Assembly: GCA_051530055.1 (NCBI GenBank)
Contig: CM121342.1
Location: 15,314,001-15,378,000, forward strand
Source of the DNA: Neoechinorhynchus agilis
Lineage: Eukaryota > Acanthocephala
Reading direction: 5' to 3'
DNA: 64,000 nt
Below the pieces are notes generated by a model that did no database searches, was not told the DNA's origin, and saw nothing but the letters and a program-made list of their open reading frames with translations. The position numbers and the translations under genes were made by a program. Shown one piece after another: positions 34,501 through 47,420 of this stretch. Numbering within the stretch: the first letter of the stretch is position 1; each line of letters starts with the position of its first letter.

Positions 34501-35400
34501 AATACGATCTAAAATGACCCGTCCTTTAGCGTTTGAAACAACTCTTGTTCTTTGCTGGACACTTCGATATTTCGTGCTCTAGTCCACATCTTTTACAGCG
34601 TTGTTTAGGTCTTTTCTCTCTTTGATCACGTATATTATACCGTTTTGGAATCATGTCAATTTCGAATCTTTCCGTCTTGCATATATTTTGCTGTGTACAA
34701 ATCATTCGGAAGTTCTTGAACTACATACTGCTTCCTCCACGACGTATCCTTTATCATTTCAAACGTTTCACAAATCTTCATCACATCGCTCAAATAAGGT
34801 GCTGCCATTTGCAAAATTTTGTTCCTCACCTCATCGTGTGGCGTTCCAATCACTATCTGGTCTCTGATCCGGTCATCGATCACATCTTTTTCCGAATTGA
34901 TGGATTCATTGAAAAATTGACATAATCCAGCTTTTCTCGTAGGTCTGCAATCCATGATGTATAAGTTCGACCATTTTTCATTTCGCATTGACTAAATGCG
35001 AAACGCGCAGCGACGATATGGATTGAGCCTGAGTAATGGGTATCCAGCAATTCTATCAATTTATGGTAATCATATCGTTGACATCTTTTCCCGTATTTAG
35101 ACTTGACAGTGGTTGGTATGCCGATGGCCCAATGCATGATAGGAACATGTTTCTCATCATTAGTCGATCGGTGACATTTTGAGCAGCAAAGTGAAACCCG
35201 AGTTGCTGTTTGTAGCTTCGCTAACTTTCTTTTTCCTCAAGAAAGGGCCAGAATCCCGTTGCTCGCACATTATCCTTCCTGGCAGTCGTGTTCGAATTAT
35301 CCCGCGTTAGCAACTGTTCTAATAATTATTGCTGTCGTTGGAGAATTGTTCTTAATAAACCACACTCGTCGCCAGTTGTGGTAGCCATATAACAACTACT
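31560..35400 (-). mobile_element. Ty3/gypsy LTR-retrotransposon fossil (Gag to integrase)
   Basis: Minus-strand order is complete for the family: a Gag segment (34656-35137), an aspartic protease (DTGASVSVL) followed by reverse transcriptase (33142-34429, with YLDDVL), RNase H (about 32870-33157) and integrase (31751-32669, zinc-binding start and catalytic core with LDFAGP). The frame is broken in several places, so the copy is inactive. A terminal repeat pair could not be identified with confidence. The motifs remain easy to read, so it is of moderate rather than great age. Confidence 0.85.
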
Positions 35401-35716
35401 AGTTTGTTATTGGAAGTCTGCCTTCCAACTGGCACACGCTATCTATATGTATGTGGTCTGAATCGATATTCAATACGACACACATACTTTTATGTGTATC
35501 GCATGGATCGATACTTAGATTCTCTTTCCTTTTCTTTTGGGGAATCATATCGCGGGCATGGTTTACGTTCCCTTGATTCCCGTCCTGAAAATGTTATTGG
35601 TGGGTTTGTTTGTTCTGTGTCTCATGCTCCAGGCTTCTTGACTTTCCTGTCCCTGACTTAGTTGTGATCTATTCTGTTCCTCCGCACATGCTCCTCGTGC
35701 GCAACAAGCTGTTGAG

Positions 35717-36472
35717 GTGGAGGGTGGCAAACGACCACCCAATGTTCTGAGAATTCCCGTGCCTCCGGACATTCGGAGTCAACTTCTCAGCGATCAAAAC
35801 AGTAAGCACTTCGTGGAGGTGCCTTCAAAAAGATGGCCCAATACGATAAGAATCGAAGCAAATCCAATACAACCTAGAGAAGAGCTACACAGACGTTATC
35901 TGGCGCCGTGGCTCAAATCCTTTAAGGATGATATCCATCGTATTTCATCTATCAGCTATTTCGGAGGAATATTGAAAATCAGGTCTATAGCAGCGGATTT
36001 TATGAAGGCTTATCTGGCTTTCATCAAGAAAAACTGCGACCTAGCAGGTGTGACAATTTCGAACACAAGTTATGAATCAACCTTTATCGTTTCTGGGCTC
36101 TCTTCAGATATTGATGACGCAGATAAGATAGCGTTCGAGGAAAAATTCGGAGTCAAATTGCTCTTTTTCCTCAAGTCATCAAGAACGGGGAAGTTTATTC
36201 CCAAAGCTGTTGTAAAAGCTGCGGTCGAAGAGAGGGACGCACCATGCACTGAGCGACCCTTTTTCCAATCCATGGAGGTTAAATTTACTTCAAACAAGAT
36301 TTCGCGTTACGACGACTATTACTTTCCTCGATGCAGTTTGTGTCAATGTTGGGGACATTATGAACAGAGGTGCCCGTCCAAGGTCACGCGGTGCGCTTTT
36401 TGTGGCCAAGACCACCACAGTACCAAATGTGACAAAAAGAAAAGGCACAAGATCATTCTCACAAATGGATAA
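35717..36472 (+). mobile_element. LINE ORF1-like protein with two CCHC zinc knuckles
   Basis: A 251-codon plus-strand frame ends with two CCHC knuckles: CSLCQCWGHYEQRC and CAFCGQDHHSTKC, 14 residues each. The preceding 190 residues are mixed alpha/beta without a motif I recognise. Zinc knuckles at the C-terminus of an open frame of this size match ORF1 proteins of jockey/R1-type LINEs, which bind the element's RNA. No ORF2 follows: the sequence decays within about 150 bp and meets the 3' end of the opposite-strand RTE-like LINE. Frame intactness suggests a fairly young truncated copy. A host zinc-knuckle gene is an alternative. Confidence 0.6.
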
Positions 36473-36644
36473 AGGCCATTTTACGTTCGGATGATACCCA
36501 TGACCTTATTGTCAGTGCGGATCCTACGTTGACAGGTCTCATTCTTTTCTAGACTTGTGTCTTGCTCTAAGTAACTCATTCGTTAAATCCAAACTGGTTT
36601 CTCAATCATCAATTTTCCGCATTGCTAGACACGATATCTTAGTG

Positions 36645-39600
36645 TGGGATTGTATTGTATTGTATGCAACGGTACTTTCCTACGTTGCACCGTAGGTATA
36701 AGCCTGTCAAATAGAATTAGACTCCGCAAGGGATCTAAAATACACGACAGCAGTCCTGGTATGCGGGCAATTCGCGTCTCTTAAAATCAGGTCATCGTAT
36801 GTACGACAGTTCCCTTTGCCTTTACGATACAATGTCGTTGGCTTCCAGAAAAGGAACTGTTGCACGACCTGTGGGCAAGATGCCTCGGACCGAATTATAT
36901 TGCCCGTGAACTGCAGTCGTCTGCGGCGCAAATATTCACTGTGCGGTTGGACTCCGGCTCTCTTATACAGTGCTTTGTTGGTCACTTTATCTGGCCATCT
37001 GACCTTGAACGCCGTACGTAAGAGAGATGAATGATTTTGATCCAACTGCCTCGTCGCCGCTGTTGACAGTGTCCAGGGTCTCTGCATTGTAGTAGAGAAT
37101 GCTCTCAATTAGAGCCCTAAACAGCTTCGAACGGAGTTCGTCTGGCAAAGACACTGTCAAACAGTGGTTTAAGTTGCCCCATTGCTCTCCAAGCTATAGC
37201 TCTCCTTCGGCTGACATCCGCACTCACCTCAGGAACGACAGCTCCCAGATAGACATACCGCTCTATCTGTTTTAATTGCCCAACGCCATTCGACCCTTCG
37301 CCAGAGACTGCATGCACGACATGCGGAATGGTCAAGAATTCCGCCTTCTTCGAGTTGATGTTCAGACCAATCATACTCGCCCTCTCGCACGGTCTATTTA
37401 GCATGCGTTGAGCTCCTTCGACTGTTGAGGACATCAATACGATGTCGTCGGCATATGCCATGTAGGAAGCGCGTATCTCAGGATACCTGCGACCTCTTTT
37501 CCTCAACAGAAGAAATCCATCTTCATCATTCGGTAGTGCCCATCTCATTACCCAATCAAGCACCAAGATGAAGAGGAAAAAAGCCAATGTGTCGCCCTGC
37601 AGAACAACTGAAGTGGTGAAAAAGTATTCTGTCAAACCGCCAGCTGTCTTTACGGCGGACCTTGTGTTTTTATATAATGCCACAACGGACGTGACAATGA
37701 TCGGCGGCACTCCATACTCCTTTAAGATACCGCCAATCATCGTTCGATTTACCGAATCGAAAGCTCGACGGAAATCAATAAATACCAGCGTCACATCCGT
37801 TTGATGAATTCATGCTTCCTCGAGGATCCTCCTCAAACCCAATATGTGCTCTGTGGTGCCTCGACCTTTTCTGAAGCCGTTCTGTTCAATTCTTAGAAAC
37901 GGTTCTAGGATTGGCTGAATTCGGCGTCTCAAAATGCTGCTGAAAAGTTTTGCCGTGTTGGACATCAAGGATATACCTCTGTAGTCCTCCACCTTTGTCG
38001 AGCAGCATTTCTTGGGGATCATTGTTAAATGTGCCGCTTGTCAGATTTGAGGGATTGAGCCACCATTCATTATGTTATTCATTGTCGGTATGATTTTTCT
38101 GACAACAGATTCAAACCTCAGTACCTCTACCATTATCCCATCTGGGCCTGATGCACGTCCCGCACGCATCATTTTCGCCGCAGCGATCGCTTCCTTCACG
38201 GAAATCGGTCCAGTGAAGTATGCCTCAGTGCTTGAGACGATTGTGCCTTTTGGAAGTGCAGGACTCACTTCCAAAGACGATAATGGCGAATTGAGAATTT
38301 CCGCAAAATAATTTGCGATTCGCTTTTTTCTGATTTCCGGGGAGAGACCTTCAATCAAAGTTGGCTGTCTTTGAGATCTTCCTGTGAGAGTGTTTATCGC
38401 TCTCCATGCTAAGGAGGTACGAACAAAACCTTCCTTATATGCGATCCCGCGAACTGCATCCTCTATCGAAGCCTTTTGCTTTTCATTATAGAGGTTGGCA
38501 AGTTCAAGACTTGCAATGCGAGCCTCAGATCGTTTTCCTCTTTTTCTTAGAGTTTTGATCTGCTAAGCCATTGCCATAAATTCACAGTCCTGGTTTTCTC
38601 GGCCGCTTCGGTCACTGCGTCGCAGATTGACTTGTAATAAAAATCAATATCCGTTTCAGCAGCTGGCATCGAGCTCAGTTGACTCTCTAGTTCGATATCG
38701 AACTCTTTCTTCTTCTCCTCATTAGCGAGGGCGCCATAGAACGGGCGTGGAGGATGTTGGGGCGTACGGAACAACGAGTCACTCATGCTCAACTGACACA
38801 TCACCAACTTGTGGTCGGTTGGCAGCCATCAACTGTGAATGTGTCAGCTTTTTTGACCCGACATTTTTCCCTACGTCTCAACAGTATATGGTCAAGCTGA
38901 GCTAAGCGTCTCTTGGGATTTTCTCCCATGGCATGTTTGGACGGATTCTTTTGACCCATAAACGTCGCCAAACGCCACGGACGCTTCCGGAATAAAGTGT
39001 TAGCAGACACGAGATCATGTCGCTCCAGCGCCTCAACCAAGTACCGGCTGTTCCGATTCTCGCCTTTCAACACATATAGCGATCTTTCGGAATGCGGTAA
39101 AATCCCGTTGAAGCCACCGGCTATTAGGAGGGTGTCTACGTTCGGTACATCATATAATGCTTCGGCTAGATTTCCATAAAATTCTTCAACCGCCTCTTCA
39201 TCCGACGAGGAGGTCGGTGAATATACGCCAAAAGCATAGAGATTTCTCGACCGAAGCTTTATGCTGACACGAAGGATTCGGTCAGTTATAATAAAGCATA
39301 GTGCTGAGTTTCGGAGGCGGGGTGATAAACAAACGCCTACACCTCCGTTTCCTCGACTGTCCACAGATAGGTAAGATAATGACCAGCCTCCTCCTAAATC
39401 CTCCTGATTTACGTCTGTGTCTGACTGGCCTCTTATGCGCAATTCTTGTAAAAACACAAGATCCATTCTGGCATCCCTTGCCACTTTGGCCAGGGTTCCC
39501 CTACGCCATTGCGCTCGCAGACTCCTACAATTCAAGGATCCGATTCGTAATCCTCTTCTATCTGAAATAGCTAGGCCAAAGGGCTCACGGCTGTCAGCGC

Positions 39601-39900
39601 CACCTGAACAGTCCGTACCCACCACGGTGATGAGCTTCGACTGACGCTTTCGTTGCCTCCGGCGACAGTTTCGCTCATTTCGACGCTCAAGTCGTCGGCG
39701 AGAGCTACGACGCCCTCGCTTTTTCCCGTTGCACTGGTGGATTTTGTTGCTCCTGTTTGCTGCTGCATCACCAACTGGAGCGGCACACCGACCCCGCGTT
39801 GACAGGCTACTATCAGTAGCTGTCGGGCCGCCGGAGCTGCTTCTTTTACGTGACCGGCAAGAATCAGCAACATCATGTCCGATCATCGTGAAAGAAAGTT
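36645..39900 (-). mobile_element. RTE-like non-LTR retrotransposon (LINE), defective
   Basis: The minus strand encodes an APE endonuclease (about 38801-39560: IGSLNCRSLRAQWRRGTL, LVFLQELRI, LDHILL), a linker, and a reverse transcriptase (37117-38358) with PDGIMVEVLR, VFIDFRRAFDSVNR, VLQGDT and the catalytic YADDIVLMSS. A C-terminal region follows (36707-37108). The 3' end is marked by an ACAAT-type microsatellite tail (36645-36658 in reverse), typical of RTE-group LINEs. Frame changes and a stop divide the coding region into at least five pieces, so it is inactive. The frame upstream of the endonuclease, Arg-rich and running to 40045, is probably not element coding throughout. Confidence 0.8.
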
Positions 39901-40129
39901 TGGGACGAACTATAATGAACTCAAACATGGGGCATTTGTGGATAAAAAGATTATGCTGGTGAATAAAAGGAATTAATTTGTTAACTATAAATCCTTTTCC
40001 TGTATTAAAAAACTTCCAGGGAGGTTCTTTTGGTTTTTTGGGCAAGGGCGACTTCCGGAATTTAGGTTCTATTTCGCCAAACTTTTTATTAATAAATCAA
40101 ATAAAATGTTTAATAGGCGGAATACCTCG

Positions 40130-40330
40130 ATTTAGCCGGGGCCCATGTGTTTGTGCCTTTTGGGGTTGAGACCTACAGATCTCTTGATAGCGAGGCTCTT
40201 CAACTCCTGAGGGATCTGAAGCGACGCCTTCAGGTTACAACCGGCGATGACCTGGTTCAAAATATCAGCATCGCCGTGTGAGAGGCAACACTGCAAGCAT
40301 TCGGGCGACAATTGAGGACGAGGATGGCGA
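40130..40330 (+). mobile_element. 3' tail of the LINE family seen at 56621-57846
   Basis: A plus-strand frame reads HVFVPFGVETYRSLDSEALQ, matching YFVPFGVDTYGALG at 57598-57640 in the other copy. About 60 further codons follow before decay. It is only the last part of the coding region and 3' end. Confidence 0.5.
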
Positions 40331-41680
40331 ATAATTATGTTAAATCTTCAAACAATAAATTGATGAAAAGAAATTCCCGATTAACTGAATCAAAAGCTTT
40401 GTTAATATTATTATTTTAAAAATAAAATCGAATCTTTCTTATGGAAATTATTTATAACAAAAATTACGATCAAGTTGGATAACGACAAAATTATACTCTC
40501 CTCGAAGGACGGGAATCCAATCAGACAATTACATAGAAACGACGCCATTCCCACAGACAAAACAAAAATCACCTATAAAGCAATAACATCATCTATACCA
40601 ATGGTGTAAACAAACTTCCTATCAAATCTCATAATAATAGCCTTTGTTATCTCGATTTTTTACTATAATTTATACGCTGTATTCCGTCAAGGTAAACGTT
40701 CTTCCTAAATACCTTTTGTTATTTGACTGCTTCTTATAAGCCGAGTCAAGGATGGGAGACCTGAGCTCTCATGGCTTCTAAGGATGTTGAATTATCCCAC
40801 GGAGGATCAATAGTTTCGTTATTTATTTCCTGATCTCTCGGTTCGGAGATTAGCCTTATGGACGTCAGGAGGGACGTAAAAGGTTAAACAATCTCAATAT
40901 ATGGACAAATAACCAACACACAAAGGAAGATTCTTACTACGAACTATGTGGTATCCCTCTGACCAGATATTACCTCCCGAACGGGCATCCCGTGACTGCA
41001 TATTCCCATATTATCGGATGAGGACTCAAAGGCACATGGGTCCTCCTAACTTTTTGTATTTTCAGCCACCAACCTTCCTAACCTGATTGGATATTTCCCC
41101 GCTCGACCGGACCTGTTATGGACTCCAAATCAACTGCCACATTCATTTAAAAAATAAGAACTCGGGTATTCATGAGAACCCAAAGGTACATGGGTTCTAA
41201 TAAAACGTGTTAATAAATAACGCTGAGGCCTCTTCTAAAAAATTTTAAAACGAGGGCCCAAAGGTATATTATGATCCCAAGGATATGCCTGCGATTGAAA
41301 TTCCAATGCTGGTACTTCAATGGTAGTTCTAAATGGCCTAAAGATTCTGATTAGCTGTGCAGCGGCTATAGGCCTTGAAATTAAACCTAAAACGGTATTA
41401 GATCATGCCCTTGAATGCTTCTAATACCGAAACCTCGAATATAGGGAGCCTATTCAACTTGGTCGCTCCGGGAATCTGATAAATCAACACGAACAAGCAG
41501 AAATCGTACGTTTGTATGTGACAGCGAAGAAGATAACGAAGAAGGATCTTACGTTTTGCTCCCTTATTCACAGAAATCACTAAATAAGTCATAATCATCA
41601 GACAATGAAAAGAGTTAACGCAACAGTACGTCACGCACGTGAGAAAAAACCCAACGTGATACGTCACACGATTCAGTGAC

Positions 41681-41723
<43 letters not shown>

Positions 41724-42189
41724 CGGAGGAGGACAGTGTTCCTCGGAAGCAACAAAACGGAGAACTTTTAGGGACTCAGGCTCCGGCGACCGCCGCAACC
41801 ATCAATCGTCACCATTGAGCGTTTGGATTTCCAAAATCAAGCAATCGGCACCTAAATCACGACACTCCAAAGGGCTTAGGATCCTCATTCCCCGTTCCTT
41901 TATGATGGAAAGCAACAAATAATTGAATTGCTCTCCCATTGAGGAACTTAGAGACGAAAACTACAACGAATTCGAGACGACTACGATATGATTTCCTCGA
42001 CGACTTTAATGTGTTATTCTAAGATTTCCGATTTAGTGACGTTTTTATAATTTTGAACAAAAGAATTTAAATGTGCGCTGTTGATAAGAAGAAGTAAAGT
42101 AGTTCAGTCTGACGAAAACTCAAGTGCTTATTCTTCATTGAATGCGTTCGTTTTCTTTTTAAAGAGAAGCGCTACTGTTTGACTTTTAG
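40331..42189. other. Repeat-derived DNA upstream of VPS35 (CR1-like 3' tails)
   Basis: Around 40740-41230 the text AAAGGCACATGGGTCC, then AAAGGTACATGGGTTCTAATAAAACGTGTT, resembles the 3' ends of the CR1-like copies (AATAAACGTGTT near 59027). Two 3' tails are likely present. The VPS35 promoter should lie in the last few hundred bases; nothing specific is recognised there. Confidence 0.35.
41681..41724. repeat. (CAA)n microsatellite
   Basis: About 14 uninterrupted CAA units, visible directly. Confidence 0.95.
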
Positions 42190-45100
42190 ATGGAACAAAC
42201 GCAGGAGATGTTGATGGATGTTTGTTTGGGAAAGATCAAACAGCAATCTTACGCCATAAAACAATCGTTTGCATCTGGAGAAGTTCATCAGGTCGTATCT
42301 TTGGCGAGTGAAATGCTTCTTGAGCTTAGAACGGCTAAACTGTCACCAAAGAATTACTATCAATTGTTTGTCACAATCACCGACGAACTTCGCTTCATAG
42401 AGATGAGTCTAATGGACGAATATCGCAAAAATTCAAATTCTCTGTTAAATCTCTATGAGTTCGTCCAATACAATCCGTTCGGACTTAATCGCCTTTACCT
42501 CATGATCACTATCGGAATGGTTTATATTCGGAACAATATCTTACCGGTCGACGCAGTCCTTCGCGATCTTGTAGAAATGTGCCGCGGTGTTCAAAACCCA
42601 TTAAGGGGTCTTTTCCTAAGGACGTTCTTACTTCAAGCAACCAAAAACGTCATGAAAGATCTTCAGAAACACGACGATGCAATCGACGCCATCGAGTTTA
42701 TTTTAATCAATTTTTCGGAAATGAATAAACTCTGGGTCAGAATGCAGCACCTTGGTCACTCGAGTGAGCTTGTGAGACGAGAACAAGAGCGCAAAGAACT
42801 CAAATTATTGGTTGGTTCTAACCTACTTCGATTAAGTCAACTAGATCAACTCAACGTACGTTCCTATGAAGATGTAAGCCTTTCTTTCAATGCTTTTAGA
42901 ATGCATCTAAAGCAAGTACTTTAGAGAATTTTACCTGCTGTGCTTCAGCAAATCACATGCTGCCGCGATCCAATCGCTCAGGAATATCTTCTTGAATGCG
43001 TTGTACAGGTAGGCGAAATCGTCAGTGTTCATCCCACTTCATTAAACGTTTTGTTGGAGATTGGTGATTATAATTCCTTAGATATAACATTGTAGAGATA
43101 TTTCGTGGGAAGATTACTTCTAAAACTTATAAGATGAGTGACGAGGCGAGGCTTTCTAACGAAATCAATTCAATAAAATATGTTTCATCCGGCGATCACC
43201 ACCTCGCCAACCCTACATCCCCGAAGGATTTTCTCCTGATGACTAAAGACGTTTGATTCGATCGGACTTTTTTCAGGTTTTCTTGAGTACTTTAACTTGT
43301 TGACGATGTGGTTATCATAATCTCTCGGATAAAACATTGTAGAGATATTTCGTGGGGAAGCTGTCGTCTAAAACTTATAAGATGACTGATGAGACGAGGC
43401 TTTCTAACGAAATCAATTCAATAAAATATGTTTTATCCGGTTACAAACACCTCGCCAACCCTACATCCCCGGAGGATTTTCTCTTGATGACTGAAGACGT
43501 TTGATTCCATGGGCCTGCTTACATCCCGACGATGATTTTTTGCCTTTATGTACGTTTTTAGTTGAATACATTAAGTAGCCACATAATGAACTATAGTAGA
43601 CGTTTGTTGTCAATAATGCCTCCAATACTCTTTGCTTCCCTCTTCTATGTTCGAAATTACGATATTAGTCTACTCTTTGAAGTTGCTTGAACTCTTGCCT
43701 CGTAATTTCAATTTTTTAACACGAGAAGAATTTCGATGAGGTGTTGAAGATAGAAGTGGTTACTCGGTTGTCAGGCGCATTATAGGTGAATCACAAATCG
43801 ATTTTATTCTTTCCATGTAACAAAAATCTTGGTCATAGAGTTTTTATTGCTTTGGTGATTTTGAGAGTGAAACGAATGCTACCTATAATTTAAGAAAGAT
43901 TGAAATTATTGCATTTTTAGCCTGTATAATGGTGTAGTGGGAAAACATAAAGTTCTTGTTTTTTCATTTTTATGTTGACTATGTAATATTTAAGCAAATC
44001 GCAATCGTCGTTGTTCGTTCAACAATGTTTTCGATCGATTGTCGAAATCCGTTGGATCGCATATAAGAGATGCAAATGTAGTTTCCTTCTTGACATCTTG
44101 GTAGATGTTGAATGTGATTTTTCAATTCTTAGGTCTTTCCTGATGCCTTCCATATACAAACTCTCGGCAAATTAATCGATGCCATTATTGCCCTTCACCA
44201 TAATGTGAATATCAATAATTTGGTTAATGTTTTGAGCAACAGGTGAGTTGTGATTATCGCTTTTTCGTTCCATTTTTAATTTATTTGCCAGATTGGCTGA
44301 CTATGCTAATACCGATGAAGGTCGTCAACGATTCAAATCGGATAACCTCATTCAAGTGTATATGAATCACATAAATCGTCTTATAACTCATCGGTCCCAA
44401 CTTTCGTCCGAGGAAGCAATCAGTCTTTTTGGCTGCATGCTAAATCTTTGTGCCCGAAACCCTCTTGACCGTTTGAACAATGTCCGCCACGTATTTAACC
44501 AAATCGAAAACTATATGACCGGTGTCAATGCTCTTAAATTGACTTCAACTTCGCCGTTTGGAAAGGAGACTTTAAGACTTTTAAAGCAAGTGGTTGACTC
44601 TTACAGTGATCTCCTTGAGCTTCTGTCTATTGATGGATTTACTGCAGTTACCAAGAAACTCGAAATGAACCCTGGACAAAAAGATGTTGCTCTTCACATC
44701 CTCTTTACAATGACAGAACGCGGAATCGTGATTGAAGACGACGGTCAAAAATTCGACCTCGTCACACGAGCCACTGAATGTCTTTTTGAAGCAGAACTGT
44801 CTTCGTGCCTACTCAGCGAAGAAATCGAACTCTTTGCTGTTCTTCCTAACTTAGTTCGTTTAAAAGACCATAAAACTCAGGCCAGTATCCTTGAATCATT
44901 GATCGAAAAATATAAGAAAAGTACACCTACGATTGGTATTACGTTGACATCCGCTGTATTTTCCGCCTACGCAATGCTTGACCGTACTCGTGACCTGGAA
45001 GGCGTGGATAATGACTTCTATGATTACGTGTTCAGGCAAATTTGCTTTCAATCAATTAATGAGCTTATTGAACTAGACTATGCCGAAATGCCTTTACGGT

Positions 45101-46418
45101 TGTTTACAACCGGTGCTGTACTGGCAGCAAAACTCAATTTTAGCTCCTCAGAGACAATTAGCTATGAATTTATCACTCAGGCGTACACACTGTTTGAAGA
45201 CCGAATACACGAGAGTCGATGCCAATCAACTGCTTTGGCTACAATTTACTCGGCCGTCCAAGAAATGCGTGGATTCTTTAATGAAGAAACAGAATCGATC
45301 CTCTGTAGGCGATTGTCGCAAGCTACTTCTCAATTACTAAGAAAAGCCGATCAATCGAGATTGCTGACTTTGGCATCTCAGCTGTTTTGGAAAAGCGATG
45401 CAGGAAAAATTCACGAGCGAGTTAGAGTTATCGTGCTCGCTTGCTTTTCGGGTAGTATCTTAACGTTTTTGTTGTCATCTAAACCCGTCTAGCAGCTTAT
45501 GGCATTTTTCTAGGCGAAAAAATCGTATGAGTCAATCTGCACGATTGTCTGTTGTTTTTTCTAAGAAAATGATACAAAAAATGGGTGCAAATATACATGA
45601 GTTACGGAATTTGTTTCCTATAATCTTGCGATCTAAAATGACTGCAAATTTTATACGATCTAAATCGACTTTGAATTCTCGTATTAATACTTTGACTTTT
45701 AAGCTTAGAGCACATATTTTCTTGGTTAATTTTATGCAGTCTAACTTTTTAAAGAAATCACCATCGAATGGGGTTTTCTAATTGCGTGATTAATATTTCC
45801 CACCCTTATAATAAATTTCTCGGGTTCGAATTGTTGACTACTTCAAAGAGGTAAGGTAAACAGGTGCGAATTTGGATATTATCCAATTTATGAGATATTT
45901 GGCACCAATACTTAAATTGGAATAGTGACACCAACATTTTTAATAGTCGGAAAGTTACTCGAAATCCTAATCTGCAGATGGTCAACCGCCACTTTGATGC
46001 ATTTATTGATGGTTTTTTCTCTCGATAAATTCTAATTAATTTTAAACTAAATTGTTCGCATTTATTATGACAACCATAAATATGTTACAAACAAATATTT
46101 CCAATATTGAGCACGATGGCTGATAGTGGATGTTTATCTCAAGCTAAGAAATCTGCGTGCCAATGTCTTGATCACGCAACACAATGCCAGTTATTGATTG
46201 AGATATTGGATCGATGTGCTTTTTACCTACGCGATGGCAAAAATCACCAAGTTGTTGTAAGCGCTTTGAAGCCAGTGATCGATGACGTTGTAAATGAAGT
46301 GGAGACGCGATTGGCTAAGGCATTTTCCTCTCAGCGAATGACGATTGGATCAGTGCACAATGAGCAACTGAAGGATCAGTTCGAGAATATTCGTCGGGTA
46401 ATTGTGAAACTTCTTTAA
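42190..46418 (+). CDS. VPS35: VPS35, retromer cargo-recognition subunit
   Basis: VPS35 is the solenoid core of retromer, which binds VPS26 and VPS29 on endosomes and returns cargo to the Golgi or cell surface. Exons: 42190-42873, 42925-43008, 44133-44242, 44292-about 45451 and about 46144-46418, giving about 770 residues (human 796). Near the N-terminus LRTAKLSPKNYYQL and NRLYLMITIGMVYIRN match the conserved VPS26-binding PRLYL region (here NRLYL). The family block LVEMCRGVQNPLRGLFLR is exact in character. The later region (LFEDRI) aligns with human LYEDEI, which contains the Parkinson-linked Asp620; the Asp is kept. The last join (TCGG to CTAAG) is inferred from phase and homology, since other donors exist. 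Intron 2 (1,124 nt) holds a duplicated repeat. The start ATG directly follows TTTTAG. Confidence 0.95.
43081..43507 (+). repeat. Two direct repeats of about 180 bp in a VPS35 intron, hammerhead-like
   Basis: Copies at about 43081-43260 and 43328-43507, about nine-tenths identical. Copy 2 contains the exact block CTGATGA, 16 nt later GAAA (43386-43412), then TCAATTCAATAAAATATG and TTTTATC. Copy 1 has GTGACGA instead of CTGATGA. Stem II between the blocks is weak. The stretch after GAAA resembles the Penelope terminal repeat at 22400. A tandem arrangement is what ribozyme-bearing retroelement ends often show. Confidence 0.55.
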
Positions 46419-46663
46419 ATATGAGGATTTTGCACAACATAAACCCCTTATTTCAGGGAGCGATTATTGAGCGTATAGGATACCAGGGTAGTTCGGGTGC
46501 CTTATCATCAATCTGAGAAACTAGTTTCCAAAACAACACAAATACAAGGAGTTTTTTCAGCGACGGCGCACTAGCCAAGAGTGTTCCATCGCTGTTTAGG
46601 ATTGTGCATTTTATTAGGTCCAACAAATGTTATACTTTCAATCTCTTTCCGGTTCGTTTTTAG

Positions 46664-47120
46664 ATGGCTCGATTTAGAGCTACAACATGGGATCCAGAAA
46701 TGATCGTTGCTCAAATTGCGTTTTTTCAATTCTTTTATTACGCATGTCTGACCGCAATAATGGCCGCCGTTTCATTTCTCATGCCATCATTTAAAGAAAC
46801 TCTTAATGTTGGAACTGTATTCACGCCGCATCAGTCTCCTTTCATCGTAATCTTATCTACGACTCTTTCCTCGTTCCCATGGTATGTAATCGTACAAACT
46901 TAATCGATCTAACTTCCATTGTTAAAGTGCACTCGGACTTTTGTTCGCAGTCGGCCGATACAAACAATGTCTCGATTTCACTCTTACCTGCGAAATAATC
47001 CACTTGCTCTTAACCGCCTTCTACTGCCATCAAATTCCAAGACATCTCGCGTGGTGGGCGAGCCAGCTCGTCTTTGTTACAATTACAACATTTCTAGCAG
47101 AATATCTTTGTAAACTTTAG
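46664..47120 (+). CDS. SYS1: SYS1, Golgi membrane protein (ARFRP1 receptor)
   Basis: SYS1 is a four-span trans-Golgi membrane protein that recruits the Arf-like GTPase ARFRP1/Arl3. Two exons, 46664-46881 and 46928-47120 (46-nt intron), encode 136 residues (human 156). The N-terminus FRATTWDPEMIVAQIAFFQ matches the family's FRSYVWDPLLILSQI. After the join, CALGLLFAVGRYKQCLDFT matches CALGLLYFIRRGKQCLDFT, and HLAWWASQLVFVTITTFLAEYLC matches the last span and its end. Hydrophobic segments fall at about residues 17-40, 52-78, 86-100 and 107-132. The C-terminal tail after EYLC is almost absent. The ATG follows TTTTTAG directly. Confidence 0.9.
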
Positions 47121-47381
47121 CTGCATAACTTTTGTAAAGCTCGTAGTTGTGCTGCTTTAGTATCAGAGACAAGAAATGAGAGAAATTCCGCTGAGTATCG
47201 TTTGACAGAGAATGAGCGAGATATGTGTAATATAGAAAAAACGATCGATATTGAGTCTTTATCAAATTTTTGCAAGTATCGTTCGTCAAAGGTCAGGCAA
47301 ATTTGAAAGAAGCGTACATTTAAAATTGTTTTGGACAAGGCGAAATAAGGAAAATAATTAAATTTTTTTGTCGTCCTCTAC

Positions 47382-47420
47382 GTGGGACTTCTCCATAATT
47401 GTAAATTGGAGAAGGCCCAC
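47382..47420. other. Stem-loop downstream of SYS1
   Basis: GTGGG-A-CTTCTCCA pairs with TGGAGAAG-G-CCCAC around a loop of about 11 nt: 13 base pairs with one A/G mismatch. Could be a 3'UTR element, a small-RNA precursor or a chance remnant of a MITE. Confidence 0.5.

Noticed and set aside
39571-40045. Arg-rich N-terminal extension of the RTE-like endonuclease frame as a DNA-binding domain
   Set aside because: Composition alternates between frames and the segment overlaps probable non-element DNA; no defined motif.
45527-45781. 85-codon open frame between the VPS35 exons
   Set aside because: It lies in the last VPS35 intron and shows no family resemblance; most likely chance.
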